Shown here: positions 32,011 through 41,852 of the stretch, in pieces
Numbering within the stretch: position 1 is the stretch's first letter
Layout of the letters: each line of letters opens with the position of its first letter
Assembly (NCBI RefSeq): GCF_021699195.1
Contig: NZ_SSXE01000015.1
Coordinates: forward strand, 1 to 64,000
From: Nonomuraea sp. MG754425
GTDB lineage: Bacteria; Actinomycetota; Actinomycetes; Streptosporangiales; Streptosporangiaceae
DNA: 64,000 bases
Reading direction: 5' to 3'
Program-made: the position numbers and the translations under genes
The notes under the pieces: generated by a model
The model's database searches: none
Seen by the model: the letters and a program-made list of their open reading frames with translations, nothing else
Told to the model about the DNA's origin: nothing

Positions 32011-33480
32011 ATGTTCCGGAAGCAGAAGGCCGACGCAGTTTTGTCCGACTCACTCTTGACCGAAAGCCAGCAGCGGGCCATGACCGACCTGTTCCGCAAG
32101 ATCGCTCCGGTGGCCGACGAGCTCGGCCGCCTGTTCGCCGCGCAGGGCCACGAGCTGGCCCTCGTCGGCGGTCCCGTGCGCGACCTCCTGCTCGGCCGCA
32201 GCGGCAACGACCTCGACCTGACCACCGACGCGCACCCCGAGCGGGTGCTGGAGACGGTCAGAGACTGGGCCGACTCCGTGTGGACGATCGGCATCGACTT
32301 CGGCACGGTCGGGCTGCGCAAGGGGAGCTGGCTGATCGAGATCACCACGTACCGGAGCGAGTCCTACGACCCCAAGTCGCGCAAGCCCGAGGTCATGTAC
32401 GGCGAGACACTCGAGGCCGACCTGGAGCGGCGCGACTTCGCGGTCAACGCGATGGCGGTGCGGCTGCCTGGCCACGAGTTCGTCGACCCGTACGGCGGCC
32501 TCGACGACCTGCGCTCCCGCGTGCTGCGCACCCCGGGCACACCCGAGCAGTCCTTCGGCGACGACCCGCTGCGCATGCTGCGTGCCGCCAGGTTCGCCGC
32601 GCAGCTCGGCTTCACCGTGGACGAGGCGGCCGTGGCGGCGATGACCGCGATGGCCGAGCGCATCGAGATCGTCTCGGCCGAGCGCATCCGCGACGAGCTC
32701 GACAAGCTGATCTGCGGCGCGTACCCGCGCGAGGGCCTGCGCCTGCTGGTGGCGACCGGCCTGGCCGCCCACGTGCTGCCCGAGCTGCCCAAGCTGCGCC
32801 TGGAGATCGACGAGCACCACCGTCACAAGGACGTCTACGAGCACACGCTCACCGTGCTCGAACAGGCCATCGCGCAGGAGCAGGACGACAAGCCCGACCG
32901 GATCCTGCGCTGGGCGTCGCTCATGCACGACATCGGCAAGCCCAAGACGCGCCGCCACGAGGCGGGCGGGCGGGTGTCGTTCCACCACCACGAGATGGTC
33001 GGCGCGCAGATGACCAAGAAGCGCATGGCCGAGCTGAAGTTCCCCAAGGACGTGGTCTCCGACGTCGCCCGCCTGGTCGAGCTGCACCTGCGCTTCCACG
33101 GCTACGGCACGGGGGAGTGGACCGACAGCGCCGTGCGCCGCTACGTCCGCGACGCCGGCCACCTGCTCGACCGGCTGCACAAGCTGACCAGGGCCGACTG
33201 CACCACGCGCAACAAGCGCAAGGCGGCGGCGCTGTCGCGGACCTACGACCACCTCGAGGAGCGCATCGCCCGGCTCGCCGAGGAGGAGGAGCTGGCCAAG
33301 ATCCGGCCCGAGCTCGACGGGAACGAGATCCAGCAGGTGCTCGGCGTCGGGCCGGGGCCGGTGGTGGGGCAGGCCTACAAGTTCCTGCTGGAGCTCAGGC
33401 TCGACAAGGGCATGATCGGCAAGGAGGCCGCCACCGAGGCGCTACTGGAGTGGTCCAGGTCGAACGGCCTTGACGCGTGA
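32011..33480 (+). CDS. cca: CCA tRNA nucleotidyltransferase with HD domain
   Basis: Adds the 3' CCA end to tRNA. The class II nucleotidyltransferase head shows LVGGPVRDLLLGR and the metal-binding DLDLTTD, followed by RRDFAVNAMA and the ERIRDELDKL RNA-binding region. A C-terminal HD domain (LMHDIGKPKTRRHE, with HHHE) may act as a 2',3'-phosphatase. The 489 residues match the actinobacterial PcnA/Cca form. The tail-to-tail end overlaps the MFS gene by 39 bp, so no terminator separates them. Confidence 0.95.
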   Translation: MFRKQKADAVLSDSLLTESQQRAMTDLFRKIAPVADELGRLFAAQGHELALVGGPVRDLLLGRSGNDLDLTTDAHPERVLETVRDWADSVWTIGIDFGTVGLRKGSWLIEITTYRSESYDPKSRKPEVMYGETLEADLERRDFAVNAMAVRLPGHEFVDPYGGLDDLRSRVLRTPGTPEQSFGDDPLRMLRAARFAAQLGFTVDEAAVAAMTAMAERIEIVSAERIRDELDKLICGAYPREGLRLLVATGLAAHVLPELPKLRLEIDEHHRHKDVYEHTLTVLEQAIAQEQDDKPDRILRWASLMHDIGKPKTRRHEAGGRVSFHHHEMVGAQMTKKRMAELKFPKDVVSDVARLVELHLRFHGYGTGEWTDSAVRRYVRDAGHLLDRLHKLTRADCTTRNKRKAAALSRTYDHLEERIARLAEEEELAKIRPELDGNEIQQVLGVGPGPVVGQAYKFLLELRLDKGMIGKEAATEALLEWSRSNGLDA

Positions 33481-34746
33481 CGGCGCGGTGACCAGCCGGT
33501 AGCCGAGCGCCGCCGCCGGGTAGCCGAGCGAGATGATCGCCACGGCCGCGTACGACTTGCCGTCGGGCGGCAGGATGGCCGCCGACAGGGTCGCCGCGAG
33601 CACGTACATGCCGTTGAAGAGCATGTCGTAGATGGAGAACGCGCGGCCCCGGTAGAGGTCCTCGACGTCGCGCTGGACGGTGGTGTCGGCGCAGATCTTG
33701 ACGCTCTGCCCGGCCAGCCCCAGCGCGAACCCGGCCAGCGGCAGCCCCCACTCCTGGAACGGCAGCACCAGTGCCGCCGTCAGCACCCCGGCCGCGGTCA
33801 GCGCGATCTGCACCCAGCGCTCGATCCCGAACCGCTCGGTCGCGTACGGGGTGACGACCACGGCCAGCGCGGTGCCGATGCCGGCGGCGACGACCACCAG
33901 GCCGATCCCGCGCAGCGCCGCGTCGGCGTCGCCGTCGGTGAAGTAGTAGCGGTAGAGGATGATGCCGAGCGCGGTGCACATGCCGAACAGGAAGCGGTGC
34001 GCGGCCATCGCGCCCATGGTCGCGGCGGCCACCCGGCGTCCGGCGAGGTGCCTGGCGCCGTCGGTCAGCCCGGTGACCACGTTGCGCAGGGCCTGGCGGG
34101 CCTGTGGCCGGTCGGGGTCGGGCCACGGGCCGAGCAACTGGCGGTCCATCGTCCGCGCCACCAGGGTGCTCGTGGTGAACACCACGCCGGAGATGGCCAG
34201 CAGCAGTGCCACCCCGAAGTCGTCGCCGCCGAAGATCTCCCGCAGCAGGAAGCCGACTCCCGCGCCGATGAACGTGGCCACCGTCCCGGAGGTGGGCACG
34301 ACCGCGTTGGCGGAGATCAGCCGCTCGGGCGGCACGACGTGCGGCAGCGACGCGCCGAGCGCGGCCAGGAAGAACCGGTTGACCCCGAGCACGGCCAGCG
34401 CCACGCCGTAGAACCACGGATCGGGCGCGTCGGCGGCGACCAGCCCGGCGGCCACCAGCAGCAGCAGGCCGCGGATGAAGGGGGCCACCATCAGGATCTG
34501 CCGCCGTGACCAGCGGTCGATGAAGACGCCGACGAACGGCCCGAGCACGCTGTACGGCAACAGCAGCACGGCCAGGCCGGCGGCCACTTCGAGAGCCGTG
34601 GTCTGGTTCTCGGGGCTGAAGAAGGCGAACCCGGTCACGCCGAACTGGAAGATCCCATCGGAGAACTGGGAGACCAGCCGGGTGCCGAACAGCCGTCGGA
34701 AATCCCTGCCCCGCAGGACCACGCGGAGATCGGCGACGAAAGACAC
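33442..34746 (-). CDS. MFS transporter
   Basis: A 434-residue protein with about 12 hydrophobic segments and the inter-helix motif GPFVGVFIDRWSRRQI (MFS motif A). The substrate cannot be inferred; homologues at this locus are annotated as general major-facilitator proteins near murJ and cca. The start is GTG at 34746. Its 3' end overlaps the end of cca. Confidence 0.85.
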   Translation of the reverse strand: MSFVADLRVVLRGRDFRRLFGTRLVSQFSDGIFQFGVTGFAFFSPENQTTALEVAAGLAVLLLPYSVLGPFVGVFIDRWSRRQILMVAPFIRGLLLLVAAGLVAADAPDPWFYGVALAVLGVNRFFLAALGASLPHVVPPERLISANAVVPTSGTVATFIGAGVGFLLREIFGGDDFGVALLLAISGVVFTTSTLVARTMDRQLLGPWPDPDRPQARQALRNVVTGLTDGARHLAGRRVAAATMGAMAAHRFLFGMCTALGIILYRYYFTDGDADAALRGIGLVVVAAGIGTALAVVVTPYATERFGIERWVQIALTAAGVLTAALVLPFQEWGLPLAGFALGLAGQSVKICADTTVQRDVEDLYRGRAFSIYDMLFNGMYVLAATLSAAILPPDGKSYAAVAIISLGYPAAALGYRLVTAPSRVKAVRPGPLQ

Positions 34747-34843
34747 GCCGTCAGCCTAGCTCCGCCGTGCCGGTTCAGGATGATCGGAGTCGAGTGCCGT
34801 CAGGGGTTCCTAGTGGTGCGCGTGATCTCGTACGCTTCGAAGC

Positions 34844-35428
34844 GTGACGCTTGAGGAGCACGTTGTGCTCGTAGACCTTGACGGCCGCGCGCTCGGCACC
34901 GCGCCCAAGACGTCGGTGCACGGGCAGGCGACGCCCCTGCACCTCGCCTTCTCCAGCTACGTCTTCGACGGCGACGGCCGCGTGCTGCTCACCAGGAGGG
35001 CCGAGCACAAGCTCACCTGGCCGGGCGTCTGGACCAACAGTTGCTGCGGCCACCCGCTTCCCGGCGAGCCCGTCGCCCACGCGGTCCTGCGGCGGTTGTC
35101 CTACGAGCTGGGCCTCACGGTCGATCGCGCCGACCTCATGCTGCCCGCCTTCTCCTACCGGGCCCAGATGGCCAACGGCATCGTCGAGCACGAGCTCTGC
35201 CCCGTCTTCCGGGTCACGGTCGACGCGCCGGTCGTGCCCAACCCCGACGAGGTGGGGGAGGTGCGGTGGATGCCGTGGAAGGAGTTCGCCGAGGGGACGC
35301 TGAGCGGGCTGCTGGCGATCTCGCCGTGGTGCCGCGAGCAGGTGCCGCTGCTGGCCGAGCTCGGCTCCGACCCGCTCGCCTGGCAGCCCGCCTCGCCTGA
35401 CGACCTGCCGCCGGCGGCCCGTCCCTGA
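34844..35428 (+). CDS. idi: Isopentenyl-diphosphate delta-isomerase, type 1
   Basis: Nudix-fold enzyme that interconverts IPP and DMAPP. The active-site cysteine motif is TNSCCGHPLPGE (about residues 65-76), and the Glu-containing EHELCPVFRV and DEVGEVRWM motifs match. At 194 residues it has the usual length. The GTG start gives the expected MTLEEHVVLVDLDG. It is a single gene here, without other isoprenoid genes nearby. Confidence 0.94.
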   Translation: MTLEEHVVLVDLDGRALGTAPKTSVHGQATPLHLAFSSYVFDGDGRVLLTRRAEHKLTWPGVWTNSCCGHPLPGEPVAHAVLRRLSYELGLTVDRADLMLPAFSYRAQMANGIVEHELCPVFRVTVDAPVVPNPDEVGEVRWMPWKEFAEGTLSGLLAISPWCREQVPLLAELGSDPLAWQPASPDDLPPAARP

Positions 35429-35437
35429 GCGTGGAAA

Positions 35438-35471
35438 GGCGCCGCGCCCCCGAGCACGGGAGCGCGACGCC
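35438..35471. terminator. Possible bidirectional terminator between idi and ino1
   Basis: An imperfect inverted repeat (GGCGCCGCGC paired with GCGCGACGCC, one mismatch) with a C-rich/G-rich inner stem lies between two converging genes. It lacks a good U-tract on either side. Confidence 0.4.
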
Positions 35472-35495
35472 CTGGACCGCAGCCCGGTCAGCCGG

Positions 35496-36575
35496 TCAGC
35501 GCTCGACCTCGCCGCTGATGAACTTCTCGACGTACTCCCGGGCCTCGTCGTCGGAGAACTGCTTCGGCGGCGACTTCATGAAGTACGAGGACGCCGACAG
35601 GATCGGCCCCCCGACCCCCCGGTCGAGGGCGATCTTGGCCGCCCGCACCGCGTCGATGATGATGCCGGCCGAGTTCGGCGAGTCCCACACCTCGAGCTTG
35701 TACTCCAGGTTCAGCGGCGTGTCGCCGAAGGAGCGCCCCTCCAGCCGCACGTAGGCCCACTTGCGGTCGTCCAGCCACGGCACGTGGTCGGACGGGCCGA
35801 TGTGCACGTCGGCCTTGCCCATCTCGTGCGGGATCTGCGAGGTGACGGACTGCGTCTTGGAGATCTTCTTGGACTGGAGCCGGCTGCGCTCCAGCATGTT
35901 CATGAAGTCCATGTTGCCGCCGAAGTTGAGCTGGTACGTACGCAGCAGCTCGACCCCGCGGTCCTCGAACAGCTTGGCCATCACCCGGTGCGTGATCGTG
36001 GCGCCGACCTGCGACTTGATGTCGTCGCCGACGATTGGCACGCCCGCCTCGGTGAACTTCGCGGCCCACTCCGGGTCGGAGGCGATGAAGACCGGCAGCG
36101 CGTTCACGAACGCCACCTTGGCGTCGATCGCGCACTGCGCGTAGAAGCGGTCGGCCTCCTCCGACCCCACCGGCAGGTACGACACGAGGACGTCGACCCG
36201 GTTGTCGCGCAGCACCTGGACGACGTCCACGGGCTGCTCGTCGGACTCCTCGATGATCTCGCGGTAGAACTCGCCAAGACCGTCGAAGGTGTGGCCACGC
36301 TGGACCGTCAACCCCGTGGGCGGGACGTCGCAGATCTTGATCGTGTTGTTCTCGCTGGCGACGATCGCCTCTGACAGGTCGCGGCCGACCTTCTTGGCGT
36401 CCACGTCGAAGGCGGCGACGAACTCGACGTCGCCCACGTGGTAGTCGCCGAACTTCACGTGCATCAGGCCCGGGACCCGTGTGTCCGGGTCCGCGTCCTT
36501 GTAGTAGTGAACGCCCTGGACCAGTGACGACGCGCAGTTGCCGACACCGACAATGGCTACGCGAACCGAACCCAT
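35496..36575 (-). CDS. ino1: myo-Inositol-1-phosphate synthase
   Basis: NAD-dependent cyclisation of glucose-6-phosphate to inositol-1-phosphate, the first step of inositol, phosphatidylinositol and mycothiol synthesis. The NAD-binding motif is [15 protein letters not shown] and the catalytic core contains [12 protein letters not shown] chose the ATG at 36575, with GGGAG eight bases upstream, giving 359 residues; an ATG at 36596 that overlaps the padR stop lacks a site. It lies in one operon with padR, matching the mycobacterial Rv0046c-Rv0047c arrangement. Confidence 0.95.
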   Translation of the reverse strand: MGSVRVAIVGVGNCASSLVQGVHYYKDADPDTRVPGLMHVKFGDYHVGDVEFVAAFDVDAKKVGRDLSEAIVASENNTIKICDVPPTGLTVQRGHTFDGLGEFYREIIEESDEQPVDVVQVLRDNRVDVLVSYLPVGSEEADRFYAQCAIDAKVAFVNALPVFIASDPEWAAKFTEAGVPIVGDDIKSQVGATITHRVMAKLFEDRGVELLRTYQLNFGGNMDFMNMLERSRLQSKKISKTQSVTSQIPHEMGKADVHIGPSDHVPWLDDRKWAYVRLEGRSFGDTPLNLEYKLEVWDSPNSAGIIIDAVRAAKIALDRGVGGPILSASSYFMKSPPKQFSDDEAREYVEKFISGEVER

Positions 36576-36588
36576 CGCACTCGCTCCC

Positions 36589-37185
36589 TTACTCATCAGT
36601 TGACGTGGTATCTCTTTCGGGCCTGTCCTCTGACGAGGCCCGACGCTCTGTTGCGATCAGCTCGTTGAGCCAGCGCACCTCGCGCTCGACGGACTCCAGC
36701 CCGTGGCGTTGCAGCTCGAGCGTGTAGCTGTCGAGCCGCTCGCGGGTGCGCGCCAGCGCGGTGCGCACCGCGTCGAGGCGCTCCTCCAGCCGGCTGCGGC
36801 GTCCTTCGAGGATGCGCAGCCGCACTTCGGCCTCGGTGTGGCGGAAGAAGGCGAAGTGCACGCCGAAGCTCTCGTCCTCCCACGCGGAGGGGCCGGCCTG
36901 CGTGAGCATGTCCTGCAGGCGCTCCTTCCCGTCCGCGGTCAGCTTGTAGACGATCTTCGACCGGCCGCCGACGATCGTGGCCGGAGCCGGCTGCTCCTCC
37001 GCGATGAGGCCCTGGGTCAGCAGTGATCGCAGACACGGGTACAGCGACCCGTAGGAGAACGCGCGGAACATCCCCAGCAGGGCGTTGAGCCGTTTGCGCA
37101 GCTCATAGCCGTGTAGCGGTGTCTCGTGCAGCGACCCGAGCACGGCCAGTTCCAGGACCCTGCCCTGTCCGCCGGCCACTGGCAC
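36589..37185 (-). CDS. PadR family transcriptional regulator
   Basis: The N-terminal winged helix ([47 protein letters not shown]) defines PadR. The C-terminal ~90 residues form a helical, coiled-coil-like dimerisation domain. At 198 residues it is of the long form. A perfect palindrome lies 18 bp upstream of the GTG start, probably its own operator. It is followed by ino1 with only a few bases between, so it likely autoregulates the padR-ino1 operon. The ligand is unknown. Confidence 0.92.
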   Translation of the reverse strand: MPVAGGQGRVLELAVLGSLHETPLHGYELRKRLNALLGMFRAFSYGSLYPCLRSLLTQGLIAEEQPAPATIVGGRSKIVYKLTADGKERLQDMLTQAGPSAWEDESFGVHFAFFRHTEAEVRLRILEGRRSRLEERLDAVRTALARTRERLDSYTLELQRHGLESVEREVRWLNELIATERRASSEDRPERDTTSTDE

Positions 37186-37202
37186 CCGCCCCCTCTCGCT
37201 TC

Positions 37203-37223
37203 GATGTATCGAGCCGATACATC
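37203..37223. promoter_or_regulatory. Perfect palindrome, likely PadR operator
   Basis: GATGTATCG and its exact complement CGATACATC are separated by three bases. The inner ATGTAT/ATACAT halves match the ATGT...ACAT type sites known for PadR-family proteins. It lies immediately upstream of padR and about 90 bp from the divergent DUF5318 gene, so it could control both directions. Confidence 0.8.
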
Positions 37224-37313
37224 CCGAGGATACGTCGGGTCGCTATATGGCCGCAATCTATGAATCTGCCAAGGCGTTGGGATGAACCCGTAAAACGCCG
37301 TAGTCTGGCGCTC

Positions 37314-37700
37314 ATGTGGTCACAGAGAAGGGTGGTGGATTACGGCCTCGCGAAACGGGCGGTGGTCCGATCCCTGCACGCGGGGCGAGCCGCCCGCGGC
37401 GACGTCTGTGACGCGCATCCCTACCTCCTTCGCGCGGCGCGCCACTTCGGCGAGCCGACCGAACGCCTCTGCCCGGTGTGCGAAAAGGAGAACGTCACCA
37501 ACGTGACCTACGTCTACGGGGATTCCCTCGGTAGGCATGCCGGTCAGGCAAAGGTCACATCAGAACTCGTCGCCATGGCTCATGATTACGATGAGTTCCG
37601 GGTGTACGTTGTCGAGGTCTGCCAAGGTTGTTCCTGGAATCACCTGACGGTTTCGTACGTCCTCGGCAACGGACCGCCTGACCTCACCGGACAAGCGTGA
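37314..37700 (+). CDS. DUF5318 family protein
   Basis: A 128-residue protein starting MWSQRRVVDYGLAKRAVV. It carries two CxxC motifs, CPVC at about residues 52-55 and CQGC at about 104-107, which suggests a zinc ribbon. DUF5318 is conserved between padR and ponA in actinobacteria (the mycobacterial Rv0049 position); no function is known. The upstream open frame is not coding, since the ATG matches the family start. Confidence 0.88.
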   Translation: MWSQRRVVDYGLAKRAVVRSLHAGRAARGDVCDAHPYLLRAARHFGEPTERLCPVCEKENVTNVTYVYGDSLGRHAGQAKVTSELVAMAHDYDEFRVYVVEVCQGCSWNHLTVSYVLGNGPPDLTGQA

Positions 37701-37767
37701 AACCTGAGGGCGGCGAGGTGCCTCACGCCCAACCGCCGTTTCTGTTCCGACGACGTTGCGAGGACGT

Positions 37768-40533
37768 GTGAGTAACAGCATGAATGAGGGAACGGCCCGC
37801 CCGGGGAGGCGTCGCCGATCCAACTCATCCCGTTCTGTGCCCCAGGGTTCTCCGCCCCAAACCGGCGAGCCGGGCTGGAGCGCGGCGCCGCCGGACCGTC
37901 GTCCCGAAGCGGCGTACGAGCAGACCGGCGCGATGGCCGCGCAGCCGTACGACGAGCCTCCGCCCAGACGCGCCGAGCCGCGCGCGGAGTACGCCGAGCA
38001 GCCGCCGCCGCGCTCCCGCGCCCGCCAGGAAGCTCGCCAAGAAGCCCGCCAGGACGGCCGGCAGGAGCCCCGGCAGGAATCCCGCCAGGAATCCCGCCAG
38101 GACGGGCTCCCCGGCGGGCGTCGCGACACCCGCCAGGACGGCCGCCAGGACATGCGCACGCTGGGTAACCAGGAGACGATCGTCAGCGACGCCCCGCGCC
38201 GCTCCCGCCGGCGCGGCTCAGGCGCCCCGCCGGAGCCCCCGGGCCCGCCGACGAAGAAGGACGGCGGCGGCGGTGGCGGCTGGCGCAGGTTCATCCCGAG
38301 CTGGAAGGTCTTCGTGGCGGGTGCCGTGGTGCTCGCGGCCGGCCTGTTCGGCATGATCATGGTCGCCTACGCCAACACGCCGGTCCCGACCACCGCGCAG
38401 AGCGAGGCGACGGCCCAGCAGAGCACCATCTACTACCGCGACGGCAAGACCGAGATCGCCAAGCTCGGCTTCAAGCGCGAGATCGTCCCGCTCGCCAAGA
38501 TGGACGAGGACGTCAAGAACGCCGCCGTCGCCATCGAGAACAAGACGTTCTGGGAGGACTCCGGCATCTCCATCTCCGGCATGGCCCGGTCGGTGTGGAT
38601 GACCGCCACGGGGCAGCAGCTCCAGGGCGCCTCGACGATCACCCAGCAGATGGCCCGTAACTACTACGACGGCCTCAGCCAGGAAGTCTCCATCAAGCGG
38701 AAGGTCATGGAGATCTTCGTCGCGGTCAAACTCGACGAGACCATGTCCAAGGAAGAGATCCTGGCCAACTACCTCAACACCGTGAACTTCGGTCGCGCGT
38801 ACGGTGTCGAGGCCGCCGCGAAGGCGTACTTCCCCGGCCGGAACGTCACGGCCGCGAAGCTGACCCCCGAGCAGAGCGCCTACCTCGCCGCGCGCATCCA
38901 GCAGCCGAGCTGGGACCACGACTCCCCGGCGCTGCGGGAACGCTTCCAGCAGGTCCTCAGGAACATGGCCGAGCTGTGGCCCGACAAGTACGGCAGCCTC
39001 CCGCAGACCGCGAAGTTCCCCAAGACGCGCGCCTCCGCCGGCAACGACGACCTGAGCGGCCTCAACGGCTACATGGTCAAGGAGGTGCTCAGGGAGCTGA
39101 AGGGCCGCGGCCTGACCGAGGACGAGGTCAAGAGCGGCGGCTACGACATCATCTCGACCTTCGACCGCAAGCTCATGAAGGCCGCCCAGACGGCGGTGAA
39201 GAGCACGATGAAGGCGTACAACATGTCCACGGAGTACCACGCGGGGCTGGCCGCGGTGGATCCGAAGAACGGCCGGGTGCTCGCCTTCTACGGCGGCGAC
39301 GACTACCTCACCGACCCGTGGAACGAGCCCTTCCAGTCCACCAAGCAGGCCGCGTCGGCGTTCAAGCCGTACGTGCTGGCGGCCTGGCTGCAGGCCGGCT
39401 ACTCGCTCAAGAGCTACGTGCCGGGCAACCAGACGGTGCCGAAGGTGCTGCCGGGCCAGCAGAAGGGCGGCATCAGGAACAGCCACAACGTCGGCGTGTC
39501 CGTGGACGTCGTCAAGGCCACCGCGGCGTCGGTCAACACGGCGTACGTGTCGATGGCCTACGCGCTGCCGGGCCAGCTCGAGGACGTCAAGAACCTCGTC
39601 GAGTCCGCCGGGTTCGACCAGCAGCGCATGCAGGACGACGTGGACGTGCACCACTACCAGTTCGCGATCGGCAGCGCGCTGGTGACGCCGGTCGAGCAGG
39701 CCGCCGGATACTCGATCTTCGCCAACGGCGGCACGTACACGAAGTACCACGTGGTGGAGAAGGTCAAGCTCAACGGCAAGGTGGCCTACCCCGAGCAGGC
39801 GGTCAGGAAGTCGGTCATCGACGCGGGCGTCGCGGCCGACGCCACGATCGCGATGCAGGCGGTGCTCCAGCCGGGCGGCACCGCGGTGGGCAAGGGCCTG
39901 GGCGCCAGGCCGGCCGCCGGCAAGACCGGCACCAACAACGACGAGAAGGAAGCCTGGTTCGTCGGCTACACGCCGCAGTTCTCCACCGCGGTCGGCTTCT
40001 ACCGCGAGCAGTGCATGACCAAGACGGGCAAGGTCATCCCGCCGCAGCACTCCAACTGCCCCTTCACCAAGAAGGGCAGCAAGAAGTTCGACGGGAACAA
40101 CCCCTACACGCGGCCGAAGGAGGTCTCGCTCGGCTTCGAGGGCGCCGGACCTCCCACGATCGCCTGGCAGAAGTTCATGCAGCTCGCCCACGAGGGGCTG
40201 CCGGTCGAGCAGTTCCCGGACCGGGCCGAGGTCGGCGTCCCCGAGAACATCGTGCCGAGCCCGACCCCCACGCCGACGCCCACGCCGGAGGACGACAACC
40301 CGTTCGGCTCCGACAACCCGTTCGACGACCAGGGCGGCAGGGACGACTGCCTGATCGGCTGCGACAACAACGACGCCACCGTTCCGGACGACGACGTCCA
40401 GAACGACGACGGCGCCGGCGACGACTTCTCCGAGACCAACCCCGACGACGTGGGCCTGGCCGGTCAGGGCTCGGCGCCGGAACCGAGAACCAGCGGGTCA
40501 CGGCCGAAGTCCACCAAGCCAGAGGACCAGTGA
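37768..40533 (+). CDS. ponA: Bifunctional penicillin-binding protein (GT51-transpeptidase, class A)
   Basis: Peptidoglycan polymerase and crosslinker. The ~170-residue cytoplasmic part is disordered, Arg/Gln/Pro-rich and has short repeats. A membrane helix (VFVAGAVVLAAGLFGMIM) follows. The GT51 domain has the catalytic Glu257 in VAIENKTFWED and the GASTITQQMARN motif. The transpeptidase domain has Ser530-x-x-Lys533 (SAFK), SVN at 588-590 and KTG at about 719-721. A Pro/Thr- and Asp-rich extracellular tail replaces PASTA domains. The start is uncertain (GTG 37768, ATG 37780). The gene is coupled to the next glycosyltransferase. Confidence 0.95.
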   Translation: MSNSMNEGTARPGRRRRSNSSRSVPQGSPPQTGEPGWSAAPPDRRPEAAYEQTGAMAAQPYDEPPPRRAEPRAEYAEQPPPRSRARQEARQEARQDGRQEPRQESRQESRQDGLPGGRRDTRQDGRQDMRTLGNQETIVSDAPRRSRRRGSGAPPEPPGPPTKKDGGGGGGWRRFIPSWKVFVAGAVVLAAGLFGMIMVAYANTPVPTTAQSEATAQQSTIYYRDGKTEIAKLGFKREIVPLAKMDEDVKNAAVAIENKTFWEDSGISISGMARSVWMTATGQQLQGASTITQQMARNYYDGLSQEVSIKRKVMEIFVAVKLDETMSKEEILANYLNTVNFGRAYGVEAAAKAYFPGRNVTAAKLTPEQSAYLAARIQQPSWDHDSPALRERFQQVLRNMAELWPDKYGSLPQTAKFPKTRASAGNDDLSGLNGYMVKEVLRELKGRGLTEDEVKSGGYDIISTFDRKLMKAAQTAVKSTMKAYNMSTEYHAGLAAVDPKNGRVLAFYGGDDYLTDPWNEPFQSTKQAASAFKPYVLAAWLQAGYSLKSYVPGNQTVPKVLPGQQKGGIRNSHNVGVSVDVVKATAASVNTAYVSMAYALPGQLEDVKNLVESAGFDQQRMQDDVDVHHYQFAIGSALVTPVEQAAGYSIFANGGTYTKYHVVEKVKLNGKVAYPEQAVRKSVIDAGVAADATIAMQAVLQPGGTAVGKGLGARPAAGKTGTNNDEKEAWFVGYTPQFSTAVGFYREQCMTKTGKVIPPQHSNCPFTKKGSKKFDGNNPYTRPKEVSLGFEGAGPPTIAWQKFMQLAHEGLPVEQFPDRAEVGVPENIVPSPTPTPTPTPEDDNPFGSDNPFDDQGGRDDCLIGCDNNDATVPDDDVQNDDGAGDDFSETNPDDVGLAGQGSAPEPRTSGSRPKSTKPEDQ
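38022..38156 (+). repeat. Tandem imperfect repeat in ponA
   Basis: Units related to CGCCAGGAA, mostly 12 bases long, are repeated about ten times and encode RQE/RQD steps (such as RQEARQEARQD and RQESRQESRQD). They fall in the disordered cytoplasmic N-terminus of the PBP and could vary in copy number between strains. Confidence 0.75.
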
Positions 40534-41852
40534 CCAGCGCCGAGGCACGCGCCCCCTGGGTGGCGCGTGCCGTGCCGTACCTGCCCCTGGGGCTGATCGC
40601 GGCCCTCGGGGCGACCTTCGCGTACGTGGTGCGGCTCCCGTGCCGTACCGGCGGGTGGAACGACCAGGTCTCCACCTACACGAACTTCTGTTACACCGAC
40701 ATCTACCCCCTGTACTTCGACAGGGAGCTGGCCACCCAGAACCCCTACTTCGCCGACGTGCCGTTCGACAAGCAGGTCGAGTACCCGGTGGTGCTGGGCG
40801 AGGTCATGCAGTTCTTCGCCTGGTTCGCGCGTGCGCTCGGGCCGGACCGGGTCGCCCAGGCGGTGCGCTTCTACGACCTGACGGTGCTGCTGCTCGGCGT
40901 CAGCCTCGTGGTCGGCGTGCTGCTGATGGCTGCGGTGGCCGGCCCGACGCGGCGGTGGGACCCCCTCTGGTACGCCATCTCGCCGGCCGTGGTGCTGGCC
41001 GCCTACATCAACTGGGACCTGGTCGCGGGCGCGCTGTCCATGGGCATGCTGCTGGCCTGGAAACGGCAGCGGCAGGTGGCGGCCGGGGTGCTGCTGGGGC
41101 TGGCGATCGCGACCAAGTTCTATCCGCTGATGTTCCTGGGCGCGTTGTTCCTGCTCACGTGGCGAACCGGCCGATGGCGGCCGTTCCTGGTGACGGCCGG
41201 CTCGGCCGCCGGCGTGTGGCTCGTGGTCAACGTGCCTTTCATGATCTTCGCGTGGGACGGGTGGCGCAGGTTCTACGTCTTCTCCCAGGAGCGCGGGGTC
41301 GACTGGGGCTCGCCGTGGTTGTTCTTCCAGAACAAGGGCTGGCCGGTCCTCGGCGACGGCGACGTGAGCACGCTGGGCATGGCCACGCTGGCGATCATGT
41401 GCCTGGGCATCGCCGTGCTGACGCTGGCCGCGCCCCGGCGGCCCCGGCTGGCCCAGATCTGCTTCCTGGCGCTGGCCGCGTTCATGATGACGAACAAGGT
41501 GTGGTCGCCGCAGTTCGTGTTGTGGCTGGTGCCGTTCGCGGTGCTGGCCAGGCCCAACTGGAAGCCGCTGGCGCTGTGGCAGCTCGCTGAGGTGTGGTAC
41601 TTCGCCGCGATCTGGCTCTACCTGCTCGCCCAGCCGCCGCTCAGCCGCGACGACCTGGGCATCGGCGACGACACGTACTTCACCGCCGTCTGGGGCCGGA
41701 TCATCACCATCGGGATCATGATGGCGTTCGTCGTGCGGGACGTCCTGCGGCCTGAGAAGGACGTGGTGCGCCAGGCCGACATCGACGACCAGGCCGGCGG
41801 CGTGTTCGACGACGCGCCCGACAGGTTCACCCTCCAGTCCGTGCTCAGATGA
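40530..41852 (+). CDS. GT-C glycosyltransferase, GT87/DUF2029 family
   Basis: Polytopic membrane protein of 440 residues with about 10-12 hydrophobic segments. After the first helix an acidic/aromatic loop (TNFCYTDIYPLYFDRELAT) may hold the catalytic Asp, as in polyprenyl-phosphate-dependent mannosyltransferases. It is the equivalent of mycobacterial Rv0051 after ponA1. The GTG start overlaps the ponA stop (GTGA). It may glycosylate a lipid-linked or cell-wall acceptor; the sugar is not visible. Confidence 0.82.
   Translation: MTSAEARAPWVARAVPYLPLGLIAALGATFAYVVRLPCRTGGWNDQVSTYTNFCYTDIYPLYFDRELATQNPYFADVPFDKQVEYPVVLGEVMQFFAWFARALGPDRVAQAVRFYDLTVLLLGVSLVVGVLLMAAVAGPTRRWDPLWYAISPAVVLAAYINWDLVAGALSMGMLLAWKRQRQVAAGVLLGLAIATKFYPLMFLGALFLLTWRTGRWRPFLVTAGSAAGVWLVVNVPFMIFAWDGWRRFYVFSQERGVDWGSPWLFFQNKGWPVLGDGDVSTLGMATLAIMCLGIAVLTLAAPRRPRLAQICFLALAAFMMTNKVWSPQFVLWLVPFAVLARPNWKPLALWQLAEVWYFAAIWLYLLAQPPLSRDDLGIGDDTYFTAVWGRIITIGIMMAFVVRDVLRPEKDVVRQADIDDQAGGVFDDAPDRFTLQSVLR

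Noticed and set aside
38976..40529. N-terminal extension of the GT87 gene
   Set aside because: The upstream open frame overlaps ponA in another phase and translates to Arg/Gly-rich noise; the GTG at 40530 coupled to the ponA stop fits better.
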